Shown: piece by piece, positions 8,941 through 20,475 of the stretch
Position numbering within the stretch: the first letter of the stretch is position 1
Layout: each line of letters begins with the position of its first letter
Assembly (NCBI GenBank): GCA_039111635.1
Contig: JBCAQO010000004.1
Coordinates: 1,426,001-1,490,000 of the forward strand
DNA: 64,000 bases
Reading direction: 5' to 3'
From: Heterobasidion occidentale
Taxonomy: Eukaryota; Basidiomycota; Agaricomycetes; Russulales; Bondarzewiaceae
The notes under the pieces: model-generated
Told to the model about the DNA's origin: nothing
Databases searched by the model: none
Seen by the model: only the letters and a program-made list of their open reading frames with translations
Program-made: the position numbers and the translations under genes

Positions 8941-11916
8941 TGGCTTCGGCTGCAATTTCGAGGCTGGCTTGTGCTTCCTTCCTAGCACGCTGCAGAGCTT
9001 CGAGGCGAGCATCGCGGTGGGGACATTCGTGTTTCCGATGATGGCTGGGTAAGCCCGTGGTTGATATCCATGGAGAAGTTCAAATGGTGACTTCTGCGTG
9101 GCCGAGTGCTGATAGGTATTGTGGGCGTATTCCGCGTAGGGGATTAATCCGGCCCAATCTCCTGTGAAGAGCTGCAAAATGCTCTTAGGTATTGTTCCAG
9201 TTCCTGATTCGTTCGTTCAGTAGCACCGTCTGTCTGTGGGTGATAGGCTGTGCTTAAAGTGGATTTGATTCCTAATTCTTTGAGCAGGGCTTGCGCTACT
9301 TTTGAAGCGAATTGAGTTCCTCTATCCGATATGATTTTATCTGGCAATCCATAGCGTCTCCAGGTGTTTTCTAGCAAGATTTTGGCCGTTCCATCAGAGT
9401 CGATGTTTTTCAGGCATGGAGTTATTACTGCAGTTTTGGTGAATCGATCGGTTACTACATGTAGCGAGTTGTATCCGTTTGATTCTGGTAGATCTGTAAT
9501 AAAATCCATGGTTATTGTTCCGAAGGGTCGATCTGGGATTTCTGTTGGTTGTAATGGTACCATGGTAGGATGTGTGTCGTTCTTGGTGGATTGACAGATG
9601 GCGCATCCTTCCACGTATTGGTGAACTGTGTTTGATATTCCTGGCCAAGTAAATTCCTGTCCGACTAAGGCTAGAGTTCCTCTTTGTCCTGGATGTCCTG
9701 CTGCTAGATTGTCATGGTTCAATTTGATGATATCTTGACGAAGTTGTTCGTTCCGAGGAACATATATTTTTCCTCGGTGAAGGACCAATCCTTCTTCTTC
9801 GTTCCATTCTTGTAAACCTTTCTTCATGTTTCGAGGTCCTAAGGTTTTGATCTTGGCTAGGGTTTCTAATAGCCATTCGTCTTTCCTATTTTCTTCAATG
9901 ATTCGTTTCTGGAGGTCGTCGTCTATTATGGTAACGCCTCCTCGTCCAGTTGCCCTAATGTGAAGTATTTGATGAGGGTCCCAACTGTTGTCTGTATTGA
10001 TGGCATTGATTTCTGCGAAAGGTCTTCGGATCTTTTCTGTGTTATTGAAAAGTTTGGGCTCCAAGAGTGTTTCGCCTGAATTGTCAAATTCCACCCCCTT
10101 TTTATGGTCTGGACGCCGTGACAGACCGTCGGATTTATTAGTGACTCCTGCCTTGTGCGTCAACTTGTAGTCGAAACGCGAGAGGTAGAGTGACCATTGT
10201 GCTTGTCGACGGTTTAGTTTCTGGCTTGAACGGAACCATTCGAGGTTCTTGTGATCCGTCCAGACGTCTACCGGGTGGTCGGCGCCCTCCAAATAGTGTC
10301 GCCAAGCTTCGAAAGCTCGAACAACCGCCAGCAACTCTTTATCGTAGATCGGGTAGTTGCGTTCTGTTGGTGAGAGCGACTTGGAGATATAAGCACATGG
10401 GTGCCATTTTCCATCTTTGGCGACTTGTGATAAAACTGCTCCGGTGGCGAAGTCGGAAGCGTCGCATTCAATGCGGAACGGGTTCCTTGTGTCTGGCATA
10501 ACGAGCACCGGAGATTCTGTAAATATTTGTTTTAGCGTTTGAAACGCTTCTTCGCATGCTGGTGTCCAATCCCAGGTGCGTTCCTTCTGTGTTAACTCAA
10601 ATAGCGGTCGTGCTATTTTTGAGTAATCTTTGATAAACCTGCGATAAAAATTGCAAAAACCTAAAAATGATTGCACTTCCTTGACTTTTCCAGGGGTTGG
10701 CCAATCCATAATGCCGGCCACTTTAATCGGGTCCATTTCCAGATGTCCGTGTGATATAACGTATCCAAGATAGTCGATTTTCTTTTTGTGGAAGTGGCAC
10801 TTCGAGGGTTGTAGATACAGATCGTTGTCTTGTAAGATCTGTAAAACCTTTCGCACTGTCTTGATGTGGTCGTCCATTGTTTTAGAGAATACTAGGATGT
10901 CGTCCATATAGATTGCCACTAATCCGGCATAGATGAGGTCTTTGAAGAGGGGCGTTCATCATAGTTTGGAATGTTGCCGGCGAGTTGGTTAATCCAAAGA
11001 ACATCACCAGAGGTTCGTACATTCCTAAATTGGTGACGAACGCGGCCAGTTTCTCGCTTCCTTCTTTCATGCGTACGTTGTTATATCCTGTATCGACATC
11101 CATTAGTGAAAAGTATACGGCTTCGGCTAGAAGGTCCAGTAATTCTTGAATAATCGGCAACGGGTACTTGTTCTTGATTGTTATTTCATTGAGTTTGCGA
11201 TAATCCATTACTGGTCGTAGTTTCCCGTTCTTTTTCTTGATGAAGAAGAATGGGGATGCCATGTGCGATTTGGATTCCCGGATGAATCCTTTCTGGAGGT
11301 TTTCGTCTATGAATTTCTTGAGTTCCACTTGCTCTCCAGGACTAAGACTGTATAGCTTGGGTTTGAGCGAGTGATCCATTCCTTCCTTGATTTCTATTTT
11401 GTGATCCCAAGGTCGAGAGAGCGGTAGCTGTCCCTTTGGTCGACCTTCGAAAACCTTCCTATAATTCCAGTATTCCTTCGGTACTATTTCTTCGAAGGAT
11501 AGTTCGGGTTTCCCTTTGGCGGCTTCTTCTGCAAGTCTTTGCGAGTTGGTGTGCTTCGTTTGTTTTCCTGTCGGTGCTTTGGCAGGTTTGCTTCCTTGAG
11601 CCGGTGTGTTGGCGTATGGAAGTTCCGTGGTTTCAGCGCGATGTATATCGACGCCTTCTTCGGAGTCGTTGTATAATTCCAGTGCCTGTAATGTTCCTGT
11701 ATCCAGGCATCTAACGAGATAGACTCCATCTTCTTCAAGATCCTTGGAGGGAAGTGCCGGAAATCCGTCACCGTCCTCCGGAACGTCTTCTTCAGCCCAT
11801 GTTGGAACCTTATAATTTCTGGTTCGGGCCTTCAGACGTTCGGCATTCAACCTTCGAGTTGTGAACTCCGGACTTGTAGGTATTGTCCGCGGATGTGGTA
11901 CTGTGGTGTTTCCCAC
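8938..11916 (-). pseudogene. Reverse transcriptase, RNase H and integrase of family B
   Basis: In order on the minus strand: RT fingers and palm (KKNGKLRPVMDYRKLN, DVDTGYNN, FGLTNSPATFQTMMN), the catalytic YMDD box (about 10905), RNase H (ECDASDFATGAVLSQ, WTDHKNLEWF), the integrase zinc finger (HPGQRGT, CAICQSTKN) and the D-D-E core (MDFITDLP, DRGTQFAS, HPQTDGATERTNQ). Frame breaks are at about 10950 (extra base in a G run, plus strand), about 9182 (lost base in an A run) and about 9018. The polyprotein therefore cannot be made from this copy. Confidence 0.92.
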
Positions 11917-12569
11917 TTTCCGACCTGGTACTGCTTTTCCCGCTTTTGCACTGGTATTGAGTAGTCGCCCATTTGCGGTACTGTTTCCATGCGCCGTATG
12001 CTTGGTTTAGGACGTCCTGGTTTTCTTGTAGCTCTTTTAGCTTTTACCGGTCCTCCTTTTATTTGGCAGGAGGGCAGGCATCTGGTAAAATGTAGCCCGT
12101 AGGCATGCCAGTCGACTTCTGGGTTATGTTCTAATAACCAGTCGGTTCCTAAAATGACATCCTCTTTTCCTATTTCCACAATATAGAATCTTGCTGATTC
12201 TGTATGCAACCCCCCTTTTTCGCCTAGAACCTGTAATTTGAGGTTGGCGAATCGCGTAATAGGTCCTCCCTTGAATTCGGTGTTCTGGACCGTACTGACT
12301 GGGATAGGGGTGGGGGTTTTGTGTGTAGTGATTCGATGTGTTTCTACGAAACGAGGGTGCATGAAGATTCCAGTGGCTCCACTGTCCACTAGTGCCTGTG
12401 TAGCAGCTTTTCTATTCTTGCCTATGAGCATTGTCTCGAGTCGGAGGGATGGTGCACCATGTGATTTCATTTCCGAAAGATACAATACATCTGGATGTCC
12501 ATGCTCTTGGTCAGCATCTTTACTGGCCAGAGGAGCGTACCGATTTCCTGCAAGAATCCTACTCTCCAC
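11847..12569 (-). CDS. Retroviral-type aspartic protease of family B
   Basis: A 240-aa frame with the active-site motif ALVDSGATGIFM (about residue 60) and the flap/dimer region EDVILGTDWLLEHNP (about residue 130), followed by a basic linker. The frame overlaps the RT frame by 70 nt in another phase, so either programmed frameshifting or decay links it to RT. It starts just after the gag stop (12593). Confidence 0.75.
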   Translation of the reverse strand: MESRILAGNRYAPLASKDADQEHGHPDVLYLSEMKSHGAPSLRLETMLIGKNRKAATQALVDSGATGIFMHPRFVETHRITTHKTPTPIPVSTVQNTEFKGGPITRFANLKLQVLGEKGGLHTESARFYIVEIGKEDVILGTDWLLEHNPEVDWHAYGLHFTRCLPSCQIKGGPVKAKRATRKPGRPKPSIRRMETVPQMGDYSIPVQKREKQYQVGKWETPQYHIRGQYLQVRSSQLEG

Positions 12570-12592
12570 ATCCGCTGCCGATGGGAGAGGCC

Positions 12593-13617
12593 TTAAAAAT
12601 TCTTCGAGTCGCTAAAGGCTCGAACTTCCTCGATTTCTTCCATACTGAGTTCCATCATCATCTGGCGGATGTGGTTGACTCTGTTTTTTCCTTCTTCAAC
12701 GTCTTCATTGTCGAATTGTCCTTCGTCCATTTCTGCTTCGCGCACTGGTCTGCGACGGGGGGGCTGGAATCTTCTCTTGGGTCGAGAAGGACAGTTGCGC
12801 GCCATGTGCCCGGGCTTCTTGCAAAAGAAGCACTTTCCTTCTTTGGCAAGTCGATCTCTCTCCGCCGGGGTAAGCTTCTTGAAGCGAGTTCGGACAGCGT
12901 CGGCCTCCATTTCCGCTGCATCTACGTCCATAGGTTTGTATTGGGGCTCTCTGTTGTTCCGTGGGGGTGCCCTTTCGTCGTAAAATGTACGCGGAGTGTA
13001 GATTTGGAATTTTCCTTTTTGGAGGTCGTATGCTCGGTCCCTTGCGATGCGCATCCTTTCGTGTTTCTTGGCCTTCTCGACTAGTTCTTCCCATGTCCCG
13101 TCTTTAGAGGGATCTTCCTAAATTCCCTTTGCCAACTCCCTTGAGTCCTCGCAGGAAATGGGTCTTCTTGGTTTCTTCGTCTACACCGGCAAGCACCGCG
13201 TGCTTTGTTCAACAAACAGCTGAAGGTAGGTGTTAAACGATTCCTTTCCCTGATTGACTCGGGCCAGTTTGTCGCGGGCATCGGCTTCTTTGTTGAACTC
13301 CTCGAAGTCGGTGGCTATCTTTTTGCGGACGGATGTGTAGCCGACCGTGTGTCTGCCCAAGTGTATTTGTTCCAATCTTTCAGCGTGTTCCTGGCCTGGG
13401 TAAAGTTTCTTGCCCATATCCCTGCTGAGCCTTCCTTCATATACGATAGAGCATAAGTGATTTTGGCGAATTCGTTTGCATAATCCTTCTTCCTGGCCAG
13501 GAACATCAGGTCGATTTCGTGGAGGAATTGCTCGGTTCGTTTTCTGTTTCCACTGAAGGTGGTGGGTTTGGCCATAGCTGGCCCCTTGGACTCATTACTT
13601 CCAGTATCTGCCGACAT
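12593..13617 (-). pseudogene. Gag of family B with CCHC zinc knuckle, frameshifted
   Basis: ATG at 13617 begins MSADTGSNES; the capsid-like part contains TFSGNRKRTEQFLHEIDLMF, FAKITYALSYM and AGIWARNF. It changes frame near 13400, continues with FEEFNKEADARDKLA and changes frame again near 13100. The last part (13054-12593) carries the nucleocapsid knuckle CFFCKKPGHMARNC followed by an Arg-rich patch. Retrotransposon gag domain by pattern. It is broken by at least two indels. Confidence 0.8.
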
Positions 13618-13639
13618 TGTATTGGGCGGGGGCTCTGGA

Positions 13640-14930
13640 TCGTTAGGCAGTTCCTGATCTTCACTTGGTGCTTCAAAATACTCCGGTTCGGGGACAAATT
13701 CCGGTGTTGAGGCTCGGAAGTCTTCTTGGGGAGCGGTCTCCTGTAAGGGGGATGTAGCGGGAGTGTTTCTTCTAGAGATTCGACTTCCACTGGCTGTTTC
13801 TCTGGGTAGAGTATGTATGTGTGGTCTTGGCGAGTCACGATGCCGATTTGCCGGTGATTCAGGCTTGTCGAAGGTCTTTCTTGCGATGTAGTCCTCGATC
13901 TTAATGAGGTGTAGGTTGGGTCCTGCGTGGACGGTCTCTCCTCCCCAAGCCGCGTATTCGTATTCACTCTTGCCTTGTTGTTTGAAGAATCCGGTGAGGA
14001 TTCCCGCGTAGTAGAAGTGTTCTTTCCTTTCGTCGTAATAAAGTTGATCCTTGTCGACGTCTTCGGGTAAATCTCCGTAGATTTCTGCTGGGTCTGTTCG
14101 GTAGCCGGGAGGGTATCCCGCTGCGACTTCGTCCGTGGTTCTTTATTCTTTGAAGAAGAAGGGTACTGCCTGTCTTCTTCCTGCTTGTAATGCTTCCTGT
14201 AAGTCTGGGTCCCTTTTGATAATTTCGTTGATGGAAATATCAATTTGGTCGATGAGTTGGATGATCTCGGAGAATGTGTGTCCCAAGATGAAGGTCCTGA
14301 GATGATAAGTTTTGTGGGCGAACTCTCCTCTTCTGACAACAAAAACAATCCCTTCAATTTGTGTTCGGACTGGTGGGGAGTTAGGAGCTTCCAGTGTGTC
14401 TTCCTAGGTTGAGGAGAAGGTCCAGTGGATGAGGATTGAGACGTGGTCTCTATTCTCCTTGGTCTTGACAAGCTCCGCTCTGATTCCGTCTGTGTTGATA
14501 TTCCTTGTGATGGTTCTTCTGAGATCGGGGATAACGGCGACGGGGAAATCGTCTGGTCTTCCGTCGTGTATCTCGACGCAGTTCCTTGCTCTGATGACGT
14601 CGGGCTCTCCGTTGTCCGTGAGTGTGAACGGTGTCTTTGGTTCGTTGACGAAGCAAATCCCGGAAAATCTATATCCAGTTTTAAGGAGGTCTATAAATAT
14701 TTCGGGTGCTTGTTGTAGCCTAAGCGTGGCTATTCCTGAATAGAGTTTTCCTGGGTTCCGGTGTCTTGCGACTTCTATGGTTCCGGGGTTGTTTATTCTC
14801 CCTTGAAGGGTCGCTACTGGGGTTGCTGTTAGGTTTACCCTGTTGGCGATTGCTAAAATGTTGTTGACTGATGAGAGAAAGAGCTGCTTCTGCTGGAGAT
14901 CCAGCTTGGATAGGGTAGGGATAAAAGAGC
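13640..14930 (-). pseudogene. Upstream ORF region of family B, function unknown
   Basis: Between the 5' LTR and gag, the minus strand can be read as one 400-residue protein only by switching frames: LNELFYPYPIQAGSP near the start, then FSGICFVNEPKTPFTLTDN, RTFILGHTFSEIIQLIDQID, YYAGILTGFFKQQGK, EYAAWGGETVHAGP. It runs without a stop into the segment before gag in places. A long alternative frame (14471-13506) is Ser/Thr/Arg-rich and probably a shadow. No known domain is recognised. An extra 5' ORF of this size is unusual for a chromovirus. Confidence 0.45.
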
Positions 14931-14937
14931 TCGTTCA
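14928..14937 (-). promoter_or_regulatory. Primer binding site of family B, self-priming type
   Basis: Two nt inside the 5' LTR, the minus strand reads TGAACGAGCT. This is the exact complement of AGCTCGTTCA in the sense strand of the same LTR (15390-15381), which lies 31 nt after a TAAATAG box. It does not resemble the usual initiator-Met tRNA site TGGTATCAG. This is the arrangement of Tf1/sushi-type self-primed elements, where the mRNA 5' end folds back as primer. Confidence 0.6.
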
Positions 14938-14939
14938 AG

Positions 14940-15773
14940 TGTTAGGTCGGAGACCTATCACGTGCACCGATGCACGAAGGGGTCCCTAGGCTAAACCTCC
15001 ACTGGTTCGTATAGCGTAGACTCCAATGGATGAAGACGATAGATCGTCTTTGAGCTCTTTCGAGGAACTCGGGGTCGCTGTCGGCTTTGTTCTCAAAGAG
15101 ATTGAGAAGGTGATCTTCGAGGTCTTCTCGATGATGAGGAGGAACCGGATGATCTTCTCCTGTCCAACAAATGACATGAGGGGGTGTCCAACTGAGAACG
15201 CGGTAGGCAGCTAGTCCGGTATAGAAGCGGATGAGTAGAGGGAGGGGAGGGAAGGGAGACGAGTCCAGTGCTTCGTCAGACCGTGCAAAGAAGTTTCTCA
15301 GATCTGACAGAGATCACGAAGTGTGGGCTAGGAAGGTAGCCAGACGCCAGGTGCAGTGCAGAGATCGAGTGTATTACAGGTGAACGAGCTGAGCTTCTTA
15401 GAAGCTCATCTCGGCTATTTACGTACAGAAGTGTCTAGGGCAGGATCAAGATCTGGTCCGTGCGCTTCTCAGGTACCGAAGTCAACGATCGAGATCCGTA
15501 AGCTAGAATGCCTCATCAACCTGCCATGTATCCAAATATAGTAATCCGATCACTAATGTCCATCCACATCTTCGATCGATCAAGAACCAGGAACGGGGGT
15601 CAGGAACCAATGTCTGTCCACATCAAGAATCAGGAACCAGAAGTCAGCGTTCATGCGTTAGCATGTAAATGGTAAAGAGTCATGGAAAGCGGTCCGAGTC
15701 TGCAACAAGTCCGAAGCACTTGACCAGCCCATCCATTCACGTGCGAAGCACGTGTTAGGACGCGGTCCTAACA
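14940..15773 (-). repeat. Family B LTR, 5' copy (834 bp)
   Basis: Same length and ends as 5366-6199. Sense-strand TATA-like TAAATAG (15421-15415) and predicted transcript start AGCTCGTTCA (15390-15381) are intact here. The outer flank is family A sequence equivalent to 3258 onward, so this LTR end lies inside an older family A element. Confidence 0.88.
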
Positions 15774-17039
15774 CTCTGGACGAACACTCAATTTCTAACC
15801 AGGACGGGCCACCGTATGGGGCTGACAGAGTTAGGGATCTTCAAAGGAGTCTTGCCGGACTCAAAACAAGTCGAGAAAAGTCTATTCTCGATAGGTGGGT
15901 GGGCCTAAGCCTTTAGCAAGCGATCAACCCACACGCACCTGGAGTCCCCCTTGATACTGGAGATCAAGGAGATGAAGATCTATCCTGGAAACACTGAAGC
16001 ATGGCCTCCGGCATTTTGAAGAAGAACGACACACACCCATCCACAGACGAGTTTCTATTTCATCATATAATCATTCGCACGACACCTTTCTGAATCGTCG
16101 CCAGAGAAAATACTAGCTTAACAAACCTACCAGGGAGTCCTGGTTGAGTAGCTGCCTATTGACTCTAGGAGTGTACTCACACAAAACGTACAGTGAAGGA
16201 AGAACACCGAGGGCGACGCGATATTGTGGCGATATTGCTAGAAGCCTGGATCAAACAGCTCAACGGAGAAGGAAAACTCCTAGGCGTTGTAAACAACGTA
16301 GGTCGGTCTTCGCCCCAGAAAATGAAGTCATATTGGGAAGACGCATCCCAATCTTTTGGACAACCAGAGAGCAAATTGTACGTGGAATGACGATGAAGCT
16401 CGCAAGAGGCGAGTAGTCCCCTCAGGAGTTGGGACCTAGAAAGGGGGTAATGTTATGACTTGCCCAATCAGGGCCCTTCGGGGCCGGTCTATCCAATGGA
16501 TCAAGCATCACATGCTAGGCGGCTCCACTACGGAGCGTACATCAAGGTATTTGGCATGTCCTTAGGAGCCGACTAGACCGATGGTTCTTCAAGACATCGG
16601 TAGAGGCTACATTGGAGGGACACGAGGATCGTTCGATAGGCACAGAGATAAGAGAGGCATTCACATGCCATGGGCTTAGGGCTTATGGGTAAGCACCTTG
16701 TCGCACCAGGATGGATCTGTGCGACTGGAGAAGTACAAGAGTAGGCACCGGCCGAGAGAGACGGTGGCCACAGCTCTCCTGTGATGGAAACCCGAAGAAG
16801 CACACGAACTCTTACCCTATACCCTATACAGTATATAAGGCCCATAGAATAGGCTGAGGATCTTCAGTCTATTCTCTTCATTTGTTCATATCTTCTTATA
16901 CGAACACTTCGTTGAATAACCATTATTCCCTCCTGTATCATTGCCCGGTACAGTCGAGACTTCGTCCACCACTCAGTCCATTGTGCGACCTAGGGAAGAA
17001 CCTGTTACTCTTGGGTTACTGAATGAGCAGTTCATAACA
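15774..17039 (+). mobile_element. Family A element, truncated second copy with LTR 16451-17039
   Basis: 15774-16450 repeats 3258-3933 nearly base for base, including the purine tract, and is followed by a 589-bp LTR (TGTTATGACTTG... to ...TTCATAACA). The 5' part is missing: the copy starts exactly at the family B LTR boundary. The LTR again has TATATAAGG and the following hairpin. The target duplication cannot be checked because the 5' end is lost. Confidence 0.85.
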
Positions 17040-19221
17040 GAAAGTGGATCCAGATACATTTCCAGAGTGCTCGACAGGTTGACCAGCTGCAGGAGATCCT
17101 GATGCACGCTTTTTCGACTCTATGTGGGTCCAAGTATATGTGACTGTCATCACATGGCGTGACTTGACATGCTTGAGGAGCGACCGCAATCTGATCATCA
17201 CTCCGTCACAGCGTTGTTTACTCATAGGTAAGTAGACGATCTAGTCAAATGAAGTTGTGCACTTTCTCCTCTCGCAAATGGAGACTGACTAGGCCAAAAA
17301 GAAAAGTTGAAGTCCGTCCACTTCGTAGAGCCTTTTGGGCTTCGAGCTTCATTACTGTTTTACTCGTGGAAAGAAGAAATCAAGAAAGCAGCAGCCTGCC
17401 AGCCACATGCCAGAGACCTCATGAACATCTACAACATCAAAAAGCTATGCTTGTGATCGGTGCAACCCCCTCACTCCCTTCGACATGACCTCTTCTCTAG
17501 CATATTGAACACAAAGTCCTTCGATATGTCTCACATCTAACACACCCTCTCTTAGCTGGAAGAGGCTGTCGTGCTCATCACTTCCTCCTTCCAACATACT
17601 GCTAAGGGTCATCGTGCGGCCATTTCTATTACTCTTGTAGAGGTGAACGCACCGTGGAGTTCCTCTCCATGCTATCCTACCACAAGCACAGCAAGCTGTA
17701 TCAATCCGGGTAATTTCAGAGACATGACGGGCAGGCTTGCATTCGATGTTGCCCCTCAGACGAGCTCCTTCTGACTCAAAAAGGGTTTGGACATACAGAA
17801 GGTTACATTGTCCCCCTGCTTATATCTGTGGCGATGATTGGGCTTTTGCTGCCTAAGTTGGTGGACTGTAGCCTGGTCCATCCATTTAACCCCACCTGGC
17901 TATTGTCCTACGAGGTCACTATGGAGCAGCATTGTTTTGATGAGGACCCCGCCTTTCTGATTTCTTGTCGCAGTCCCGCTTTTCTGGGTTTCCCTGGATC
18001 CCCGCCATTGTGGATTACAACCCCCTATTCGCCCTTCTTTTACTGCCCTCTTTTCCAAACCCGGGTTTCTTTGGGCCGATCATGCTGTACGAGGACTTTG
18101 TGGTGTGCAATTTACTCGATAGCAGAATACTTCTCAGCTGTACGAGAGATGCTTTACAGTTCCGACTTCATGGGATGACTGTGGCGCTGGTAAAATGGAA
18201 CAATCCGGCGCTGCTGGAGCCTTGTGAAGAGAATATTGTGCTCCTAACGAAGGGTTGGCGCGCGCAGTCAAGGAGTGTCAAATCAGTGGTGCCATCGGTC
18301 GTGACTCAACTTTTCCCCTTGCAAGACAAGCTCCCAGGTGACACTGAGGGACAAGGCATGACGAAGACTATGACGGGCTTGAATTTGGACGTTAAGGTGT
18401 GATAAATATATACTCCTAGATGAACTTATCTGCTGTCCTCACTGATACGAAGGGTTCTCTGGTTTCGAACGGCAGCCTTGCGCTACTTGTATGCAAGTCC
18501 GTATCTTGGGAATTTGAATATAAGTACAATTTTTCGGCGAAAAAGTCATTCAAGAACCAGAATTGCATCCACTATTGGCAGCTTTTAATTGCTCTCAGAT
18601 TACAGTCTGAAGCACTGGAGTTCATCCCTTCTTGAACCCGTACCACCACCTTCCTCTTCAGGACACCACCTACTCGCCCCCATCCAAACGTCCTCAAGCC
18701 CATCCACCCCTCATCCTTCCTCATCACAGGTTCCCTTCTACTCTACTACCATCTGGCAACCGCTTTGCATCATCTGCGGTGTAGGCTCATCAATTGACGC
18801 TCCCGATCTTGCGGGATGCGCCCTCTTTTCTGACAGGCAGGATTATGGCTGCATCTCCACTCGGAGACCCTGCCTGACCCTTTCACACTCCTTTGGTTTT
18901 ATGAGTGGCGAGTGCACGGGCAGTGATGGCACCCCAAACGATTGTGCTCCCTTTTCTGCCTTTGGGCCTCCAACAAGGTGTCCTTGGATGCCTTTTTGCC
19001 TTCGGGCATCAGACATGGTATCATTTGATACCTTTCATTCTCCGGGAGTCTTCAGACTTCTATCGTCCAAAGGTGATGTCATGTGCTGTCGTCCGCGTCA
19101 TGCAGAACCAATGCCCCCTCTGGGGTGTACTGCGATTATAGTAACAAGGTGCTAGGGAGATACCGCCTCGGCGTCATAAGCTCTCTACCATCTGCAGGGC
19201 TCATGCGCCCTCGGGGGTCCA
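17040..19221. other. No recognised gene; decayed intergenic DNA
   Basis: Short open frames are present (for example 17965-18402 plus, 145 aa; 18589-19155 plus, 188 aa, Ser/Pro/Cys-rich), but none shows a known motif or a consistent exon structure. A minus-strand frame (17225-17016) has a weak H-x3-H end like a C2H2 finger, with only one cysteine. Probably old repeat or gene debris. Confidence 0.5.
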
Positions 19222-20030
19222 TGTTAAGAGCCAGCTCATAACACATGATATATGATCACCTGATCATATGACACGCGGTCTATGACCAACAGATATGACC
19301 TATACCCAGTGACCGACCCCTTGACTTCACCAATGGACATTGAGTTATCTTATCTTATCTTTTGTTCCTGAATTAACGATCAGTTACATCACTAACATCA
19401 TTGATTGCATCATGCTTCTCTGATTGCATCATAGATTACATCACTCCGATCGTTGATCGTTTACTTCTATTTGCCTCGGTGCCTTAAGCATAGACCTTCT
19501 GTAGATCTTGCCCTAAAGCGGATCGCGTATATATAGAACGAGCCAGAGACCTGTCTTGCCAGCTCATTCACCTTTGTTACTCCCCCACCTGTTCTTACTC
19601 TTGACCTTTGGTAATAGCCATACCTCTGCTACATCATAGTCTTTGCCAATAGGCCAGACCTTTGATTGTTAATAGAACAGCTTGAGCATCGGTTTAACTT
19701 GCCCTGCGCTTCTCTCTATCATCATCCTCAACCACTCAGTCGTCGTCTCAATACTGGCTGAGTTCTACACAGGACTAGCAGTATTCTATCTCAACTTTAG
19801 TGGGCAGCATATCTACTGCCATCCGGGTCCGCATCAGGTCATACCCTCACACCTGTGGGAAAACCTTTGTGCATTCCTGGAGACACGATACCATCACGAA
19901 TCCCTCGTGCATTCCAAATTACGCACACAGTTGGCCGCTGGTGCTTTTATCAGACGCACCTGGATTTGGCACGTCCCTCAGTGACTCAGGAGCCTCCTGG
20001 CACATCACGTGCGAAGACCAGGTCTTAACA
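19222..20030 (+). repeat. Family C solo LTR (809 bp)
   Basis: Begins TGTTAAGAGCC and ends GGTCTTAACA, giving inverted TGTTAAG/CTTAACA ends. The flanks gtcca and gtccg match at 4 of 5 positions, an aged 5-bp target duplication. A TATA box (TATATATAG, 19528-19536) is 33 nt before AGCTCATTCACCT (19561), which matches the predicted start of family B (AGCTCGTTCACCT). No internal region is attached. Related to B by this core and by the LTR reading frame. Confidence 0.7.
19682..19984 (+). other. Open reading frame inside family C LTR, no ATG
   Basis: A 100-codon frame that starts at a TTG and ends 46 nt before the LTR end. It contains FYTGLAVF, then spaced matches to the family B LTR frame (GP-H-VIPSH, WENL). 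The shared block differs mostly at third codon positions (for example TAT/TAC, ACC/ACA), as expected for past coding constraint. Confidence 0.4.
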
Positions 20031-20475
20031 GTCCGTGTGTGGGAGCGGGTTGCGGTAGTGCGCGGCGGAGCCGCGAGACTCCTCTCACTGAGGGGACACA
20101 CCCGGGCCTTAAATGAGCCATTCACGGCCTAGATTACTAAACCGTTCGGCCTTAAGCCCCTTACTTACACACCGCCACTGGCTTGCGCTGCGCGGAATAT
20201 AAATACTTGACCCAAAAAAAAAGAAGCACTGGAGTTTGAGTCTCAGCGCCTATAAACACCGGCCGCTGCTTACGGCATGCTTCCTTCGGCCATGCTTCTT
20301 CGCCCGAATCTGCTGATGCAGGTATTGAATATCCCTTCCTTCGGCAGGAGATGGGGCCGGAAATGTCGATACATACCCGGGGTTGATTCTTGCTCAATAC
20401 TTTCAAATTTGTCTCCTTGACCCGCTACTACCATCCTCCGCTCGACCAGAGGCGATACAGTCGACGGCCACCAGA

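Larger units (their letters stand above)
5366..15773 (-). mobile_element. Family B chromovirus (Ty3/gypsy), about 10.4 kb, degenerate
   Basis: Two 834-bp LTRs in the same orientation flank an 8.74-kb internal region. On the minus strand the order is: upstream ORF (14.93-13.65 kb), gag with CCHC knuckle, aspartic protease, RT, RNase H, integrase, chromodomain, then an extra zinc-knuckle ORF (7610-6210), polypurine tract and 3' LTR. This is longer than a typical fungal chromovirus because of the two extra ORFs. Pol has several frameshifts and a stop, so the copy is dead. The outer flanks (cgaat left, ctctg right) do not match, and by eye the LTRs differ at about 33 positions. Confidence 0.9.

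Noticed and set aside
17016..17225. C2H2 zinc-finger gene on the minus strand
   Set aside because: Only one cysteine is present, the frame runs into the LTR, and no ATG-supported exon structure was found.
18589..19155. 188-aa secreted-looking Cys-rich protein
   Set aside because: Composition looks like translated noncoding DNA, with no signal peptide, no exon context and no known motif.
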